DNA of 64,000 bases from positions 105,001 through 169,000 of the forward strand of contig JAXRKP010000397.1 of assembly GCA_037039925.1 (NCBI GenBank). Reading direction: 5' to 3'. The DNA comes from Doris montereyensis (Eukaryota > Mollusca > Gastropoda > Nudibranchia > Dorididae). The notes below the pieces were generated by a model that did no database searches, was not told the DNA's origin, and was given only the letters and a program-made list of their open reading frames with translations. The translations under genes were made by a program, and so were the position numbers. This document shows, in pieces, positions 1 to 17,400 of this stretch; within the stretch, counting starts at the first letter, position 1, and each line of letters opens with the position of its first letter.

Positions 1-74
1 CGTCGACACCCTGCCTCTGGACCACTGGGCTCCCGTTTTTTTCCCTTTGCGTGTATGGTCTTTAAATCCCTTTG

Positions 75-222
75 GGGAGGGGAGGGAGGGGGTGACCAGA
101 GTCACTGGTAAATCCTATTTCTAGCCTTTCACTTTTTCATAGTTCGTCTTTCATTTTTATCTTGCTGCTTCTGGTGATTGCAGACATATGGAAGACGAGG
201 TAAATTTCCATGAAACAAACAA
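75..222 (+). repeat. Dispersed repeat family D, copy 1
   Basis: First copy of an unclassified dispersed repeat. It has a pyrimidine-rich left part (CCTATTTCTAGCCTTTCAC) and a right part with the hallmark CATATGGAAGACGAGGTAAATTTC. Ten or more related copies occur in both orientations at 26-27, 31-33, 43-44 and 54 kb, with consensus endings near GGTGGACGGGGTAAATTTC. No coding potential is seen. A poly-G run (about 233-251) follows it. Confidence 0.6.
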
Positions 223-291
223 ATGCCTTTTTGGGGGGGGGGGGGGGGGGGCTCCCAACATCTGTGTCATGTCTAGTCTAGCCTACATATG

Positions 292-572
292 GTGGTGGCG
301 TCGGTGGCCAAACGGTTAGGCTGCCGGACTGGGGATCATGAGTTCGAATCCTAGCAAAGACAGGTCCAACATTGTGTTCCTTGGGAAAGACACTTAACAC
401 GCATTTTCCCCACTCTATCCAGATGCAAATGGGTACAAGCACTAGTTTGGGAGTAAAACCTGCATCAGACTAGCGTTCTGACCAGGAGGTGATTAATGTC
501 ACCTGTTCACGCTATAGAAACCGGGATAAGCTCCAGCTCTATAGGCCTTAAGGCCCTTGAAGGAACATTACT
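292..572 (+). repeat. tRNA-derived SINE, family A
   Basis: The head looks like a tRNA with box A (GTGGCCAAACGGTTAGGCTG) and box B (GAGTTCGAATCCTAGC), spaced as in a Leu/Ser-type tRNA. An unrelated body follows with landmarks TTGGGAAAGACACTTAACA, GGTACAAGCACTAG and CAGGAGGTGATTA. It ends in a tail, TAAGGCCCTTGAAGGAAC. At least seven further copies lie in the window. Confidence 0.8.
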
Positions 573-577
573 ACATA

Positions 578-1050
578 TGGTGGACTCCGAAGTCAGAGAT
601 AAGGTGTCAACCTCTTATCCATAGGTCATGGGTTCAAGCCCCGCCAACAGTAGGAATGTTTTCCCGAGTGTTTGTCTGAGTAAAACCTACCCCGCTAGTC
701 CAGGTAAATGGACGACACCTAGTCCCATTGGAGACGGACAATAAAATGGAGGTCACGTGTACATATCACAACAGTCTGCGCACGTTAAAGATCCCTTGGT
801 TGTTTACAGGGCAGTTCGGGCAAAATTTAAAATCCTACCAAAACCCCGTGATCACCTTAGTTGTAGATGTGGGTAAAATAAAATAAAATCTAATCTAATT
901 AAAATCAAATCAAATCAAATCTAATCAAATATTATAATCTAATGTAACCGTATCTAAAAGAATCGAATCAATCAAATCTAAACTAATCAAATCAAAATGA
1001 AATTAAATCAAATGAGATCAAATCTAATTAAATATAATCAAATATAATGT
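578..1050 (+). repeat. SINE family B with AATCA-type tail
   Basis: Second SINE family. It has a tRNA-like head with box-B-like GGGTTCAAGCCCCG, then TAGTCCCATTGGAGACGGAC, CGTTAAAGATCCCTTGG and ATCACCTTAGTTGTAGATGTGGG near its 3' end. The element ends at about 882. A long irregular AAATC/TAATC simple repeat extends it to about 1050. Other copies are at 26.6, 50.4 and 55.4 kb. Confidence 0.75.
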
Positions 1051-1116
1051 CTACATATTATATCATATCATATCATGTTTATATTACTTTCGACGTGGCC
1101 CCTTATTCTGTCTCAG

Positions 1117-5463
<4,347 letters not shown>

Positions 5464-5816
5464 TGCCAAATATCCCAATGAAATGAAAGAATTAGGTTTT
5501 ATTATGAAAAACAAATGTTTTGTGAAAACTTTACCAAGAAATAGAGATTTCCACGTTGTGATTCACGGTTTATTCAAAGGAACTCCACAAAATGGAGATG
5601 TATTTGTATAGTAATAGTGCATGTAGTTACAATAGATTCCTTTCACACACTTTCCAGTTTCTGGAGTCCCCTGTCAGAGAAATGGAGTACCAGCATGAGT
5701 TGAGGAAGAAAACCTATGACATACATGTACTAGCATTTTGTCCAGGAGGCAATGAACATACCTCTTCAATTTCAAGCTACAGAAAACCAGAATAAGTTCC
5801 AGCTCTATGAGACAAG

Positions 5817-6110
5817 GTGTCGGTAGCCGAGCGCTTAGGCTACCGGACTGGGACTCATGATGTCTCGAGTTGGAATCCTAGCAAAGCCAGGTTCGACGTT
5901 GTGTTCCTTGGGAAAGACACTTAACATGCAATTTCCCCGCTATGCCCAGGTACAAATGGGTACAAGCACTAGCTTGGGAGTAAAAACCTCGTCAGACTAG
6001 CGTCCTGGCCAGGAGGTGATTATTGTCACCTGTTTCACTTTATGCTATAGAAACCGGGATACGCTCTGGCTCTATGGGCTGTAAATGGCCTTGAAGGAAT
6101 TTTACTTTTT
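5817..6110 (+). repeat. SINE family A, copy 2
   Basis: Head GGTGTCGGTAGCCGAGCGCT, box-B-like GAGTTGGAATCCTAGC, the usual body, and the tail GTAAATGGCCTTGAAGGAA. The tail runs straight into a tandem array made of the same sequence. Confidence 0.8.
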
Positions 6111-6395
6111 ACTTTGAGTCATAATGGCCTTGAAGGAATTTGCTTTTACTTTGAGTCATGATGGCCTTGAATTTTACTTTTACTTGAGTCATAATGGCCT
6201 TGAAGGAATTTTAACTTTGAGTCATAATGGCCTTGAAGGAATTTTACTTTTTAGTCATAATGGCCTTGAAGGAATTTTACTTTTTACTATGAGTCATAAT
6301 GCCTTGAAGGAACTTTACTTTACTATGAGTCATAATGCCTTGAAGGAATTTTACTTTTTTACTATGAGTCATAATGTCTTGAAGGAACTTTACCT
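6085..6395. repeat. Tandem array grown from a SINE A tail
   Basis: About nine units of 30-38 bp close to CATAATGGCCTTGAAGGAA followed by TTTTACTTTTTACTTTGAGT. The GGCCTTGAAGGAA core is the 3' tail of the SINE immediately upstream. Confidence 0.8.
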
Positions 6396-6589
6396 TACTT
6401 TGTTAACTTTATCTTCTGTGTTTGTCTCATTCAAACACAAAAAGGATCTAATTATCAATTCTTCATCCTGTATCATGAATTAATAATCAATTCATATCAC
6501 CTCGAGATTGTAAAGAAATACTGTGGATAAAGATTCAAAAAATGGATTTATAGTTGATATCCTCGCACAAGTGCAAACTTACTGACTGT

Positions 6590-6835
6590 ATATCCTTTAA
6601 TTCCCAGCAGGCCATTTAATTCTCAACTCCATGGGAGCATACAGTACAGCAGCCTGTTAGGCACCCTGTACAAATAAACTGACAAGATCTTTCTCTACCT
6701 ATAGCCACCCTCATTCACACCTGAGTCAAGTGAGGAAAGTAGCGTGAAGTAGCTTTCATATAAGAGTACAACGTCATGAAAAAATACCTGAGCCAGCCAA
6801 GGGTTAAAAACCAGTGTCAGTGATTACAAATTCAC
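6590..6835 (-). repeat. SINE family C, copy 1
   Basis: Third SINE-like family, in reverse orientation. Landmarks are CATACAGTACAGCAGCCTGT, GACAAGATCTTTCTCTACCT and CACCTGAGTCAAGTGAGGAA. The tRNA-like head lies at the right end, near CCAGCCAAGGGTT. Other copies are at 13.1, 37.2 and 54.0 kb. Confidence 0.65.
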
Positions 6836-7554
6836 ATCACCATGGTTTTGTTATGACACCTCTGGAGAAACTGACATTGTATGATAGTGATACAAAAAAA
6901 TCATTGTTGATGATCAAATATGGATTGAGATGATTGTACCCGTACACTGATATGTGATATGTGTATATATAATAAGTATATATATGTGGATCTGATAAAG
7001 CCCATCGAAAGGTAAACATTTTCATCCGTGTTTGTACAAACTGATAGCCCAATGTGTTCTTTTCAAATTAAACTTTTTGGTGAAAATTAGTGAAATTTGA
7101 TGAAGTTAAGCACATTTTTTTGTAAGAAGAATTTGAGAATACAGGAGACCTCATTTTGAGAAAACCACCTTCAACTTCAAAGTTTTTCTTTTGTTTCAAA
7201 GAAAGTTTTCAACTACGTGCTAAAGTACCTTTAAACACACTTTGTGTAACTTTCGTTACTTTCAAGGCAAAATACTTTCAGAGTGATTCATAACAAATTA
7301 GTGTAACCAAAAAGCAAGAACTCATCAACCTTTAAAAGTGACTTCAGTTCACATTTTTCCTGTTTCCCTCAGTTCAATCCCTTTCACCTTACGTCTGACG
7401 TGTGTTGTCAGATCCACACACATATATTATATGTATGTATAATATAAATTATCATGAATAAATAAAAAATTAAGACACTATGATGAATCTCATCTCTTTA
7501 AAATTTCAGAAAAGTAATAATGCTATAATGGAAGTATGATTGATCATGTAATCA
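6836..7554. other. Unassigned AT-rich intergenic sequence
   Basis: Spacer between the unidentified gene and the C19orf44 homologue. I see no convincing exon, only short open frames and an ATAT-rich stretch near 6960-6985. Confidence 0.5.
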
Positions 7555-8030
7555 TGATACCAGACCTCCGTAAATTCTACAAATCATGATACCATACCAT
7601 TCTACAAATCATGATACCAGACCTCCATAAATTCTACCAATCATGAAATCTCCAAATTCTACAAATCATGATACCAGACCTCCATAAATTCTACAAATCA
7701 TGATACCTCCATAAATACCTCCATAAATTCTACAAATTATGATACCATACCTCCATAAATTCTACAAATCATGATACCATACCTCCATAAATTCTACAAA
7801 TCATGATACCATACCTCAAATCATGATAAATTCTACACATCATGATACCATACCTCTATAAATTCTACAAATCATGATACCATACCTCCATAAATTCTAC
7901 ACATCATGATACCAGACCTCTATAAATTCACAAGTCATGATACCAGACCTCCATAAAATCTACAAATCATGATACCATACCTCATAAATTCTACAAATTA
8001 TGATAACATACCTCCATAAAATTTACAAAC
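7555..8030. repeat. 32-bp minisatellite
   Basis: About 14 units, some truncated, close to CAAATCATGATACCATACCT followed by CCATAAATTCTA. It lies just past the 3' end of the C19orf44 homologue. Confidence 0.85.
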
Positions 8031-8308
8031 TATTAGAACAAGTACAGAGTATATTATGGGTGGACGTAGGCATAGTCAAAAATACTGGAAAAATTATTAG
8101 ACAATTAAAAATTAGGAACAAACAGAGCTTGTCTTTATTAACATTCAGCAAACTGTAGGCTAACATCAAAGTGAAAACTAGTAGTAGAAATAATGAAGAA
8201 AAAAGAATCCATTTCTTTCCATTAGATGACTTGAATACTTTATTTTTCCTTCCCTCTTAATCATAAAAACAAAACCAAAACGAGGAATGAAAAACTGTGC
8301 ATTTGACT

Positions 8309-8314
8309 TTTATT
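8309..8314 (-). terminator. Candidate polyadenylation signal of the C19orf44 homologue
   Basis: AATAAA on the minus strand, 41-46 bp beyond the predicted stop codon at 8355-8357. This is a plausible distance for a short 3' UTR. Confidence 0.4.
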
Positions 8315-8354
8315 TTTGAAGATTATATTACATAATTACATTATATTACAACTT

Positions 8355-8492
8355 CTATACTAGACAAATTGCTAGGTAAATAGGCACTAGTGAGATCTCT
8401 GTTCTGTTTTCATGAAAGATTTTTTCTTCTAAATCCACTATTTTCAAAGCTTCATCAAAAGTCATTAGGAGGCTTACGTGTTTCAAGATGTA
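8355..8492 (-). CDS. C19orf44: C19orf44 homologue, terminal exon 10
   Basis: 138 nt, 45 codons plus TAG, after ATTTCAG. It begins YILKH and has TFDEALKIVDLEEK, matching human YIRCHRPAPLTMEDALEEV. The segment VSLLM in between may hide compensating indels, since one shifted frame reads RKPP. Confidence 0.65.
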   Translation of the reverse strand, partial: YILKHVSLLMTFDEALKIVDLEEKIFHENRTEISLVPIYLAICLV

Positions 8493-11400
8493 CTGAAATT
8501 ATAAAGAAAAAGAAAAAAAAACATCAACAGAATATATAAGAGGGTTACACATTTATACAAATTTACTCTACTAAGAATTGCCCTCTTAAGAAGACAATGT
8601 ATGAATAATTATTGACATGACAATTCTATGAAAACATTCTTAAGCAATGCATTACTTATATTGAAACATTTGTATAAAGCTTATGTCCGTTTAAACTAGA
8701 CAAATGCAATAATAAATGGGTTTTTCTATTCCCAAAGCTATTTCATCAAATTTCATATAAAACTATTTCTTGTAAACAATAATGACAAAATTATCCTTCA
8801 AAAACTTATTTTTCTTGTATGCCAGCAGTCTTTATTTTCTGTCTATAATTTATGTTTGCACTCTTTTTTCTATTCCTTCATCATATCATAAATACATAAT
8901 ATATCCCTAAATGTTTGATGATATTTTCTAAATATTTTCCTCTAAAGGAAAACTATTTTCCATTTCCACAAAACATAAAAGTAACAAAGCACAAATATTA
9001 TTGAAAACAAAAACACTGATTGAACAGAAATTAAACACTGAAACCCAAACAACGAAAATGACAAAAACAACAGCAGAAAAACCAAACAGCTGGTCATCAC
9101 CTCTTTCGTATCTTCCAAAGTCGTGTATTGAAAATCATCGGAAAGGCCATCAAGACAAGATTTGTAGATACGACCCTGGATTTCCATGAAGCTTTTCACA
9201 GATGGAGTTGGCTCCTCATCATGTCTTGGAGGGCCAGCACATTGGGACACAGGCAGTGAGAGCTTGGAGGCGAAAGTGCAAGCTCGTGAAAAATATCTTT
9301 AATATCAGCAAAAGAGTAACCTCTTCTTTTGTCTTTGTATCCCGAAATCCACTAATGTGAGTATTTTTCTCATGGATTCATTGACAATCAATATTCATCA
9401 AAATGATGTGCCAATGATGGACAATAAAGTTACTATTATTATTATTATTAGTAGTAGTAGTGAGTATAGTATCATTATTATTATTATTATTATTAATATA
9501 ATCAATAATCTATATTTTTATTACATATAGAAATAGTAGTTTTCAGATCAGTTGACAAAAACATAACAGTGTGATTGGAATTTCAATGAGTCAACCATTT
9601 ATGTAGGAAGTAATTGAAAAGCAACAATCAATCATAATGAATAATTAATCAAAACTACCTTTCCTAACACCCCCATCCCTAAAAAAACAACAACAAACAA
9701 ACAAACCACAACCACTTCTCTGCTCCAAAAAGAAGCAGGAATAAATTTAAAAAGAAAAAAAATAAAATCAACGACTGGGATTTAGAGATGGAAATTTGGT
9801 ATCAAGTATGGAATAAAGTAATATACAATAGAAAACTTTTTAGACATTTTCATTTAGTGATCGTTTTATTCAAATTTATCCTGTCCACTATGTGTGATGA
9901 TCTCAGAGAGTGAATCAAGAGGAAACAACAAGATGAAAAAAGATAATCGTAGGGGACCTACAGGCAGTGTCTATACCACCCATTTCATTTAGTTTACATC
10001 ACACGTGTTAACTAAACTACAGATAAAAATGCATTACAATCATTTATAACAGGAGATAACAATAGAACCAATTAAACTCTGAAATCACTGCTTATGATGA
10101 AAATGGATAAAAACAAGCAAACCGTTTAAAAAACCCAACCTGAATGTATGTTTGGGCGATGAACCAAATATCATTCGTGATAGTCTAAATCAAACAAAAC
10201 GGGGTACCTTCCAAAGCGTCAGCATCGATAACGGAGGATAGGAGTCGGGTCCACGCACTGTAAGTCCGTATGAAGGGAGAGCGTGAATTTAGTTTGCGTT
10301 GTGTTGTAGTGATGAGTGTAGCCATAACCATCTGTTGCAGCTATGTCCACACTTTTTTCTTCACAACCACTCTTCTCCGTCCCTTGCGTTTATCACTGTG
10401 GAGTTATTCATAAATAAATTGTTTAACACATTGTGTGTAATTCATAAATATATTGTTTAACACACTGTGTGTAATTCTAACAAATTGTTTAATGCACTGT
10501 GTGTAATTTATATTAAAAATAAGTTGTTAAACGCGTTGTATGTAATACATATAATTCATAAATACATTGTTTAACATTTGTGTTTAATTTTATAAATAAA
10601 TTATTTAATGGATTGTGTGTTATTTATAAATAAATTTTTAACACATTGTGTGTAATTTATAAACAAATTGTAACATTTAAGTCAGAAAAAATATGTGTAA
10701 TCGTTGGTGTCTTTGTAGTCGACACATCATCTCTCTAGACAGGTTCTAGTTTGTCACATGTTTACTCTCCATCTGATGCTGATATCCATTTGCTCCTGAG
10801 TCAAATGGATAGTAATGATGATGTCTTTCTCAAGGGAATACAGAAAATAAAAACAAGCATTATCGAATCAAACACAGGATCTGACAATTCAAAGTCCTGC
10901 TGGCTAACCACTGGCCCATCAATACCACTGATATCAATAATATGGCGTATAGAACTGTTCATGGTGTCAGTGGCCTATTGGTTAGGTTATCAGACTTGTG
11001 ATCATGAGGTCCTCGGTTCAAATCCTAGCAATGCTAGGTCCGACATTGTATTCTTGAGAAAGACATCTATCATGCATTTCCATTTGACCCATGTGCAAAT
11101 GGTACCATCAACAGCTAGAAGCAACAACCTGTGTCAGACTAGCATCCTGTCCAGGAGGTTTAAATAATCACCTGTTTTACTTCACGCTATGGAAACCAGG
11201 CTAAGCTCTGGCTCTATAGGCTGTAACGGCTTTGAAGGAACTTCACGTTTTATAGAAATGTTCAACATTATTATCATTATCATCATTACTAATACCAAGA
11301 CATAATAGTCTAGATTTAATGTTTCAAATTTGTGTAAACGGACAGTTTCTAAGGAAATGCTTTACCTGGTTGACTTGTTCCCACTCTTCCTCTCTGTGTA

Positions 11401-14400
11401 ATCACTTTTGTGTGACCTGCGATGATTTACGGTTTCCGAGTCAGAGATGAAGGTTTCAGAATAATCATCGTCCTGTTTCAGTCTCACTGTCATCGGCAGA
11501 GTAAGACACCGATTTGGCCAAGCTTAATGAAGCTCTGTCACTGTCACCAATTCTTTCACATGCAAAGATATTTAAAAAAGACGATTATTTTCATAATTGT
11601 GAAATCTTAAAATTCTAAATTCACACATAGTTGAAGCTAACAACCAAAGGTCGTAATAATAATTAACAAGTTTAATGTCGACAAAGAGTAATGTTTTTCT
11701 TTTCTTTTTGTATCCCCAAACTCACTAACGTGAGTATTTTCTCATGGATTCATTGACAATCAATATTCATCAATAATTTGCATTAATGGTAACATATACC
11801 ATGATACTCTTGGGGATACAAAAGAAAAGAAAACATTGCTGTTTGTAATTTGATATGAATGCTGAGTTTCTCATTAGCTTTATGACACTTTTATGTTAAA
11901 CTTACCTCTCTTCCCCCCAAAAAAATCTTAAATGATCACGGATTGGGTTTCTTTTATTCCTATTGAGAACAGTCTACCTAGAAACATTTTTATTCCCTGT
12001 GGTTTCCACACGGGATTCTTTCTCGAACAACTTCACTGAGCTCTACACTTAATAGGTCTGTTTGAAACCCCCATTTCTTCACACGTTTAGTGTGTAAATT
12101 CCTTTTCATGTTTAGTGTGTAAATTCCTTCATTGTTAAGTGTGTAAATTTCTTCCCATGTTTAGTGTAAATATCTTCCCCATGTTTAGTGTGTAAATATC
12201 TTTCCATGTTCAGTGTAAATTTCTTCCCATGTTTAGTGTAAATATTCTTCCCATGTTTAGTGTGTAAATTTCATCACATGTTTAGTGTGTGTAAATTTCT
12301 TCACACATCTAGTGTGTAAATTTCTTCACATGTTTAGTGAGTAAATTTGTTCACATACTTAGTATGTAAAAACAAATTTGTAGGCATGCACAAAACTTTT
12401 AGTTTGTTCTCATGCTCAGAAAATGGTTAAAGTAATTCTTTTTTTGTAAACACAGATGAAAAGATGAGATGTTATCAATCTAAATGATACAAATATTTTG
12501 TGGTCTCAAGTTACCTGATAACATCCTCCATAGATTTTTGTGCCGCTGCTGACCTTCCACCAAGTTCCGTTATTATTTCGGAGGCCGATTCCTGTCAAAG
12601 CCAGATATCGATTTCGAGACTTTCTATAATCATCTGACTTTTCTGTTACAATTTCACTCTCTTCAGACACACTGATCTCATTATTCTTATCAACCTTTCC
12701 ATCTACATTGGCATCAAGGACGTCGATATCGTCTATCATCTGTATTCCTAGGGATTCGAAAAAGTTATTTTTAGAACTGGACACACTTCTTTCCTTTTTC
12801 TTTTGTTCTTAGAACCATGCAGATTTTTCCTTCTTCTCGGGTTTAAATGCAAAAGATGATGTAGATTTAGATTTTGCTTGAGATTTTGCCTTTTTCGGCT
12901 TCTTCTGCCTTTGATCAAAGGGCGTTGGCCAGAGTCGGCAGGCAGAAGACTGGAAATATCCATCAGATTCACTGAAAGAGATGAGAAAAGGGTTCTTTAA
13001 AGATAAAGATGGATACACTGTCCGCATTACCACACTGCACGAACTGCCCATCATTTCCCCCCCAGCTGGCTATTTCTTTTCAAAAGTCCTTCTCAACTCC
13101 CTGGAGTGTATACAGTACAGCAATCTGTTAGGCACTTCATACTAAGACTCTGACAAGATATTCCTCTATTTATAGCTAGGTGCTTGTTCACACCTGAGTT
13201 GAGTGAGGAAAGGAGAGTGAAATACCTTTCGACAAGTAGAGCGTTAGAACAAACTCAGGGATGGCCAGGATTTCAAATCCAATGCCGTTGTGATTACAAT
13301 TCACAACACAACAGATTGCACCACAATGTCTCAAAGTTCCTTAGTAAAATGAGTTAAGTTCCTTTAAAGCCATTATGGCCCATAGAGCCGAAGTTTATCG
13401 TGGTTTCTGTAGTATGAAATGGAATAGGTGATTATAATCCTCCTAAACAGGATGCTAGTCTGACGAGGTTGCTCCCGCTAAACTAAAACTTATACCCATT
13501 TGCATCTTGGTTGAGTGGGAAATTATGTATTAATTGACTTTCCCAAGGAACAATGTCGAAACTAGGTTTGGCCAGAATTCGAACCTGGGACCTCATGATT
13601 CCAGGTCCCGTAGCCTGACCACTGGCTACTAATGCCACATAAGTAACATAAGATGTTGAATTATTTCACCTTTAAACGTTTCCAGGAGGCCATCTTTGAG
13701 AGGTCAATCTGAATTTCTCACTGTTAGTTCTTTTACTCAACACAGTTCGGGGCAAACAGGTGATAAGTTCACTATACTACACTAGTCAGGTGGTGCAACT
13801 GCCACCTTGGGACAGATGTCCTGCCAGGTGTTTTTTGAATTTAATCGTTCCCCACCCATAGACAGATGGCATGCTGCCATTCTTTGTGCTCCCTTTAATG
13901 AAGGTCACCCCCCCCCCTCCCTACGTTATATTTAGATACCTCATATTTCTTTTTTTAAACAATGGAAATGACAACATCAGTAAAATTAAAATTGTAATGC
14001 TGTTTCTCTATCAACTCCTTCTGCCTCTTCAATGCCACCCCTACCCCCCCAAACTTCCTGATGTCCTATTTCAAATTTTCTACATAATTCTTTGCATATT
14101 TATAATGGTCTACACAAAATATCAGCACAGGACTAAAGTGAAAACTAACACACAAAACGACATACACTCATAATATCACTATAACAGGCCACATACCTCC
14201 AAATTTATCTCCGAGCTGACAGAATCATCCTGTCGTTGTTTTATTTCCAAAATCTCACTGGCCATCGATTCAACGAGATCAGAATCTTGCGATTGAGAAC
14301 GGGGACAATCGCCCATAAGGAGATGGAGATCGATTTTTGAATGGTGAGGGTGACCTTGACACATGAATAGATGGGCTCTGTCGTCCACTTGGTGACGGTG

Positions 14401-17400
14401 ACTTCTTACGCCATTTTTGTTGCTTTTTAGTGACAAGCTTGACAACAAGAAGAAAAAAATCCCCATTCAATTCAAGTTTGATTGTAAAATTATTACAGTA
14501 AAATGGATGTCTGCAAGTAGATTTATAGATATGTACGTGTGATTGTCTTTCGATATGAGTGTGAGTGTCTTAATATGAAAAGCGTCTAGAAGTCTATTTG
14601 TCTATATGCCTCTGTTTTTACTGTTTCTGTCTTTTAGGAGTCTATTTGTTTCTCTGTCTGCCTGTCTCTCTTTTATGTCTCTGTCTGTTTGCCTGACTGC
14701 CTGTCTGTCTCCTTTTTCCTCTCTCTCTTTCTTTGAGGAGGCTCTGTCTGTTTTTCTGTCTGTTGCTCTCTCTCTCTGTCTGTCTCTCTCTTTTCTCTCT
14801 TACAATTATTAATATTAGATATCCAAGAATAACAAATCATGCTCACATTCTGAGGTTTCTTCAACGACTCTGAGGCAGATAATCCGTGAATAAACTCTGC
14901 CAGACTTTCCTCTTCTGAAGTGAGGTAGACACTACCCAAAGTCCGTACAATTTCACCCTTGGTTTTACTGCCTGATAAAAAAAATCACAGCATATTTATT
15001 TTTTTTGCCGGGCCAAACATTGTGTCCTTAGGAAAGAAACTTACTATGTATTGAAACAGTCCCTGACAATGAGCAAGCTGATCGCCTAATCAAAGAAATT
15101 GCACAACCAGAACCTTTTAATTAAAAAGAAGCCTTTTGATTTGCCCAAATTGAAGGATATCTCTCTCTTTTTATGTTTTTTCATCATCTTTCTTAATCAA
15201 TTTGTTTTAACTGATACGTGAACGTAGACAGGTCCTTCACTAATGAAGGTTACTATAAAAAGATAAAGAAGAAGAAGAATTAATGAAATTCACATCTTAA
15301 TTTAAACATCAAAGGAAATATAATCTCTTTCTTTAAAAGTACAGTAGTCTCCTCCAAAATACACGTTTCATGGATGACAACAACAAAAAGTATTTTGGTG
15401 AAAGTGCATTGTGACGTAGTCTGGCAGATGATGAATGACGCCAGTCGTCACCTGAGTCGGGTAGGAAAGGGGCGGGTAAGGGTGACCAGAGCCGAGACAG
15501 CCAAGACTTGTTGCATTGACTTATGTGTACACACAATTAACATAGATCTAGATGCCACACATATACATCTGTGTGTGACAGATTTTGCCACTGGGACAAG
15601 GCAATAAGAGGTATCAAGTTTATTTTTTATAAGTATTGAATATTTGAATGAAACAGATTGAAGATGGGGGACAAAAAAACCTGTTGTATTTTGGCAAAGT
15701 CGAGCGAGCCGTTTTTGCGTTTTGAGAGAGTAACTAGCATTGTAAAATTTGATAACATGAAAAACATTATGCATTGTGACAAAGCATGACTGTATTTCCT
15801 TAAAACTACATAATGCATTACTCATTACATATTCAATAATAGGCTTTCTGAGACCAAAGACATCCTAGACCCCACATTGTCTTACTTTTGGGAGGCGCCT
15901 CTTTCTCTTGAGATAAACTTCTCTGATGCTTCAGCTGTGGACTTGGAGTTCGTTTACCAGTTTTGCTTTCATCGGGGACGCCTTTCTTCTTGAGAAACTT
16001 ATTCCCGTCTCGTCCAATGCTGGTGTCCGCTGATCCAGGTCTCTTTCCAACTTCCGAGCCTCTGAAGCTCTCTTCGGACTCACTGTCACCAGACTGGGGA
16101 CGATGCCTCAACTGACTTCTGGATGACCAGCTTGTGATTTTCTTTGTCAAGGCATTTGCTTTGTCTAAGGCAGACACTGTGGCATGGCGTTCATTTATGC
16201 GTTTGGAGGGCAGGCCTTCAATTAGACAATAATAAAAGTAAGTGTTCACCTTGGAAAAAAAGTTTATTGAAGATAATTGTTTCACAATTTTTCATTCAAA
16301 GAAGGAAAGGAATCCATATACCGAAAAGTAGAACGGAAACAAATAAAGAAAGAAAGAAGGAAAGGATATTCAGTCTAACGTTTCCTTCAAAGACAAATAG
16401 TGAGGCAAGAGGCATGTTGAAAGTGATGAATATGGACATGAAATAATATCAAAACCCTGAGGAATAATGAATAATGACAAGACAAATACAAAGGAGCAGA
16501 CAGGTAAAAATCTTTGTGACGAGGCAATGGTTGCCGACGCGGAGGTCGTGAGTTTGATTTTATTGACATCCCAAGATTCAAAGAGAAATTGAATCTATTA
16601 TGTAACAATTTAAAGCTATTGTCCATTTATCACAGAACAAAAGACACACATAAAAAAGTGTAATCATTGTAATAAAATAAGTGGGCATGTGATTGATTAT
16701 GCCTGGTTTGTAGGGGAGAGAGGAATTTTCCTTCTCGTTTTTTTTCTTTTCTTTTATTACAAGTTATCTTTAAGATCATTTATGATTTTAAGGGAAAAAA
16801 GTTAAACTATTCTTTGTGAAGCTTCACACGAAAAATCTGTTTTTTGCAATACAACAATACATCTTTTTTTCCTTTTCAGTGATGCACTTATACAATTTCT
16901 ATAAATGCATCACCTATTTATTTACCTTTCTTCTTTCCCGGGATAAAAATGCCATTATCGTGATCATTTCTTTCGTCATCACTGTCCTTCTGTACTGTTT
17001 TAGCTCTCTCATATTCATCGTCCTGAGCTGGTTTTTTCTTCTTCAGGAATTTGTTGCTACTCAGGGCAGGGCTAGCAGGCCTTTGTCCACGTGGCGTCAC
17101 TGATTGAACACCACTAGAGATGGAAATGTCTCCATACTCTTCAAATCCGACGGTTTTCGCTTGCTGAGTTTTCTGTGTGATGCTCTGTAAATACACCTGA
17201 AATGACATTGTGAATAAAGGATGAATTGCTATGTTACTGTCTGTCTGACTGCAGTAACTCAATTAAAAAGATTAATTTTCAATCTAATTACTGTCAATCA
17301 ACTGAACATTGGTGACATAAGTTTTAATTTACAAAATTAGAGTTTCAATAAATATATTCTTGATAATGTATTTGCTTGGAATATAAAACAATTAATAACA

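Noticed and set aside
292..360. tRNA gene
   Set aside because: Box A and box B are tRNA-like, but the sequence continues into a shared body and recurs many times as a SINE; no good acceptor or anticodon stem was seen.
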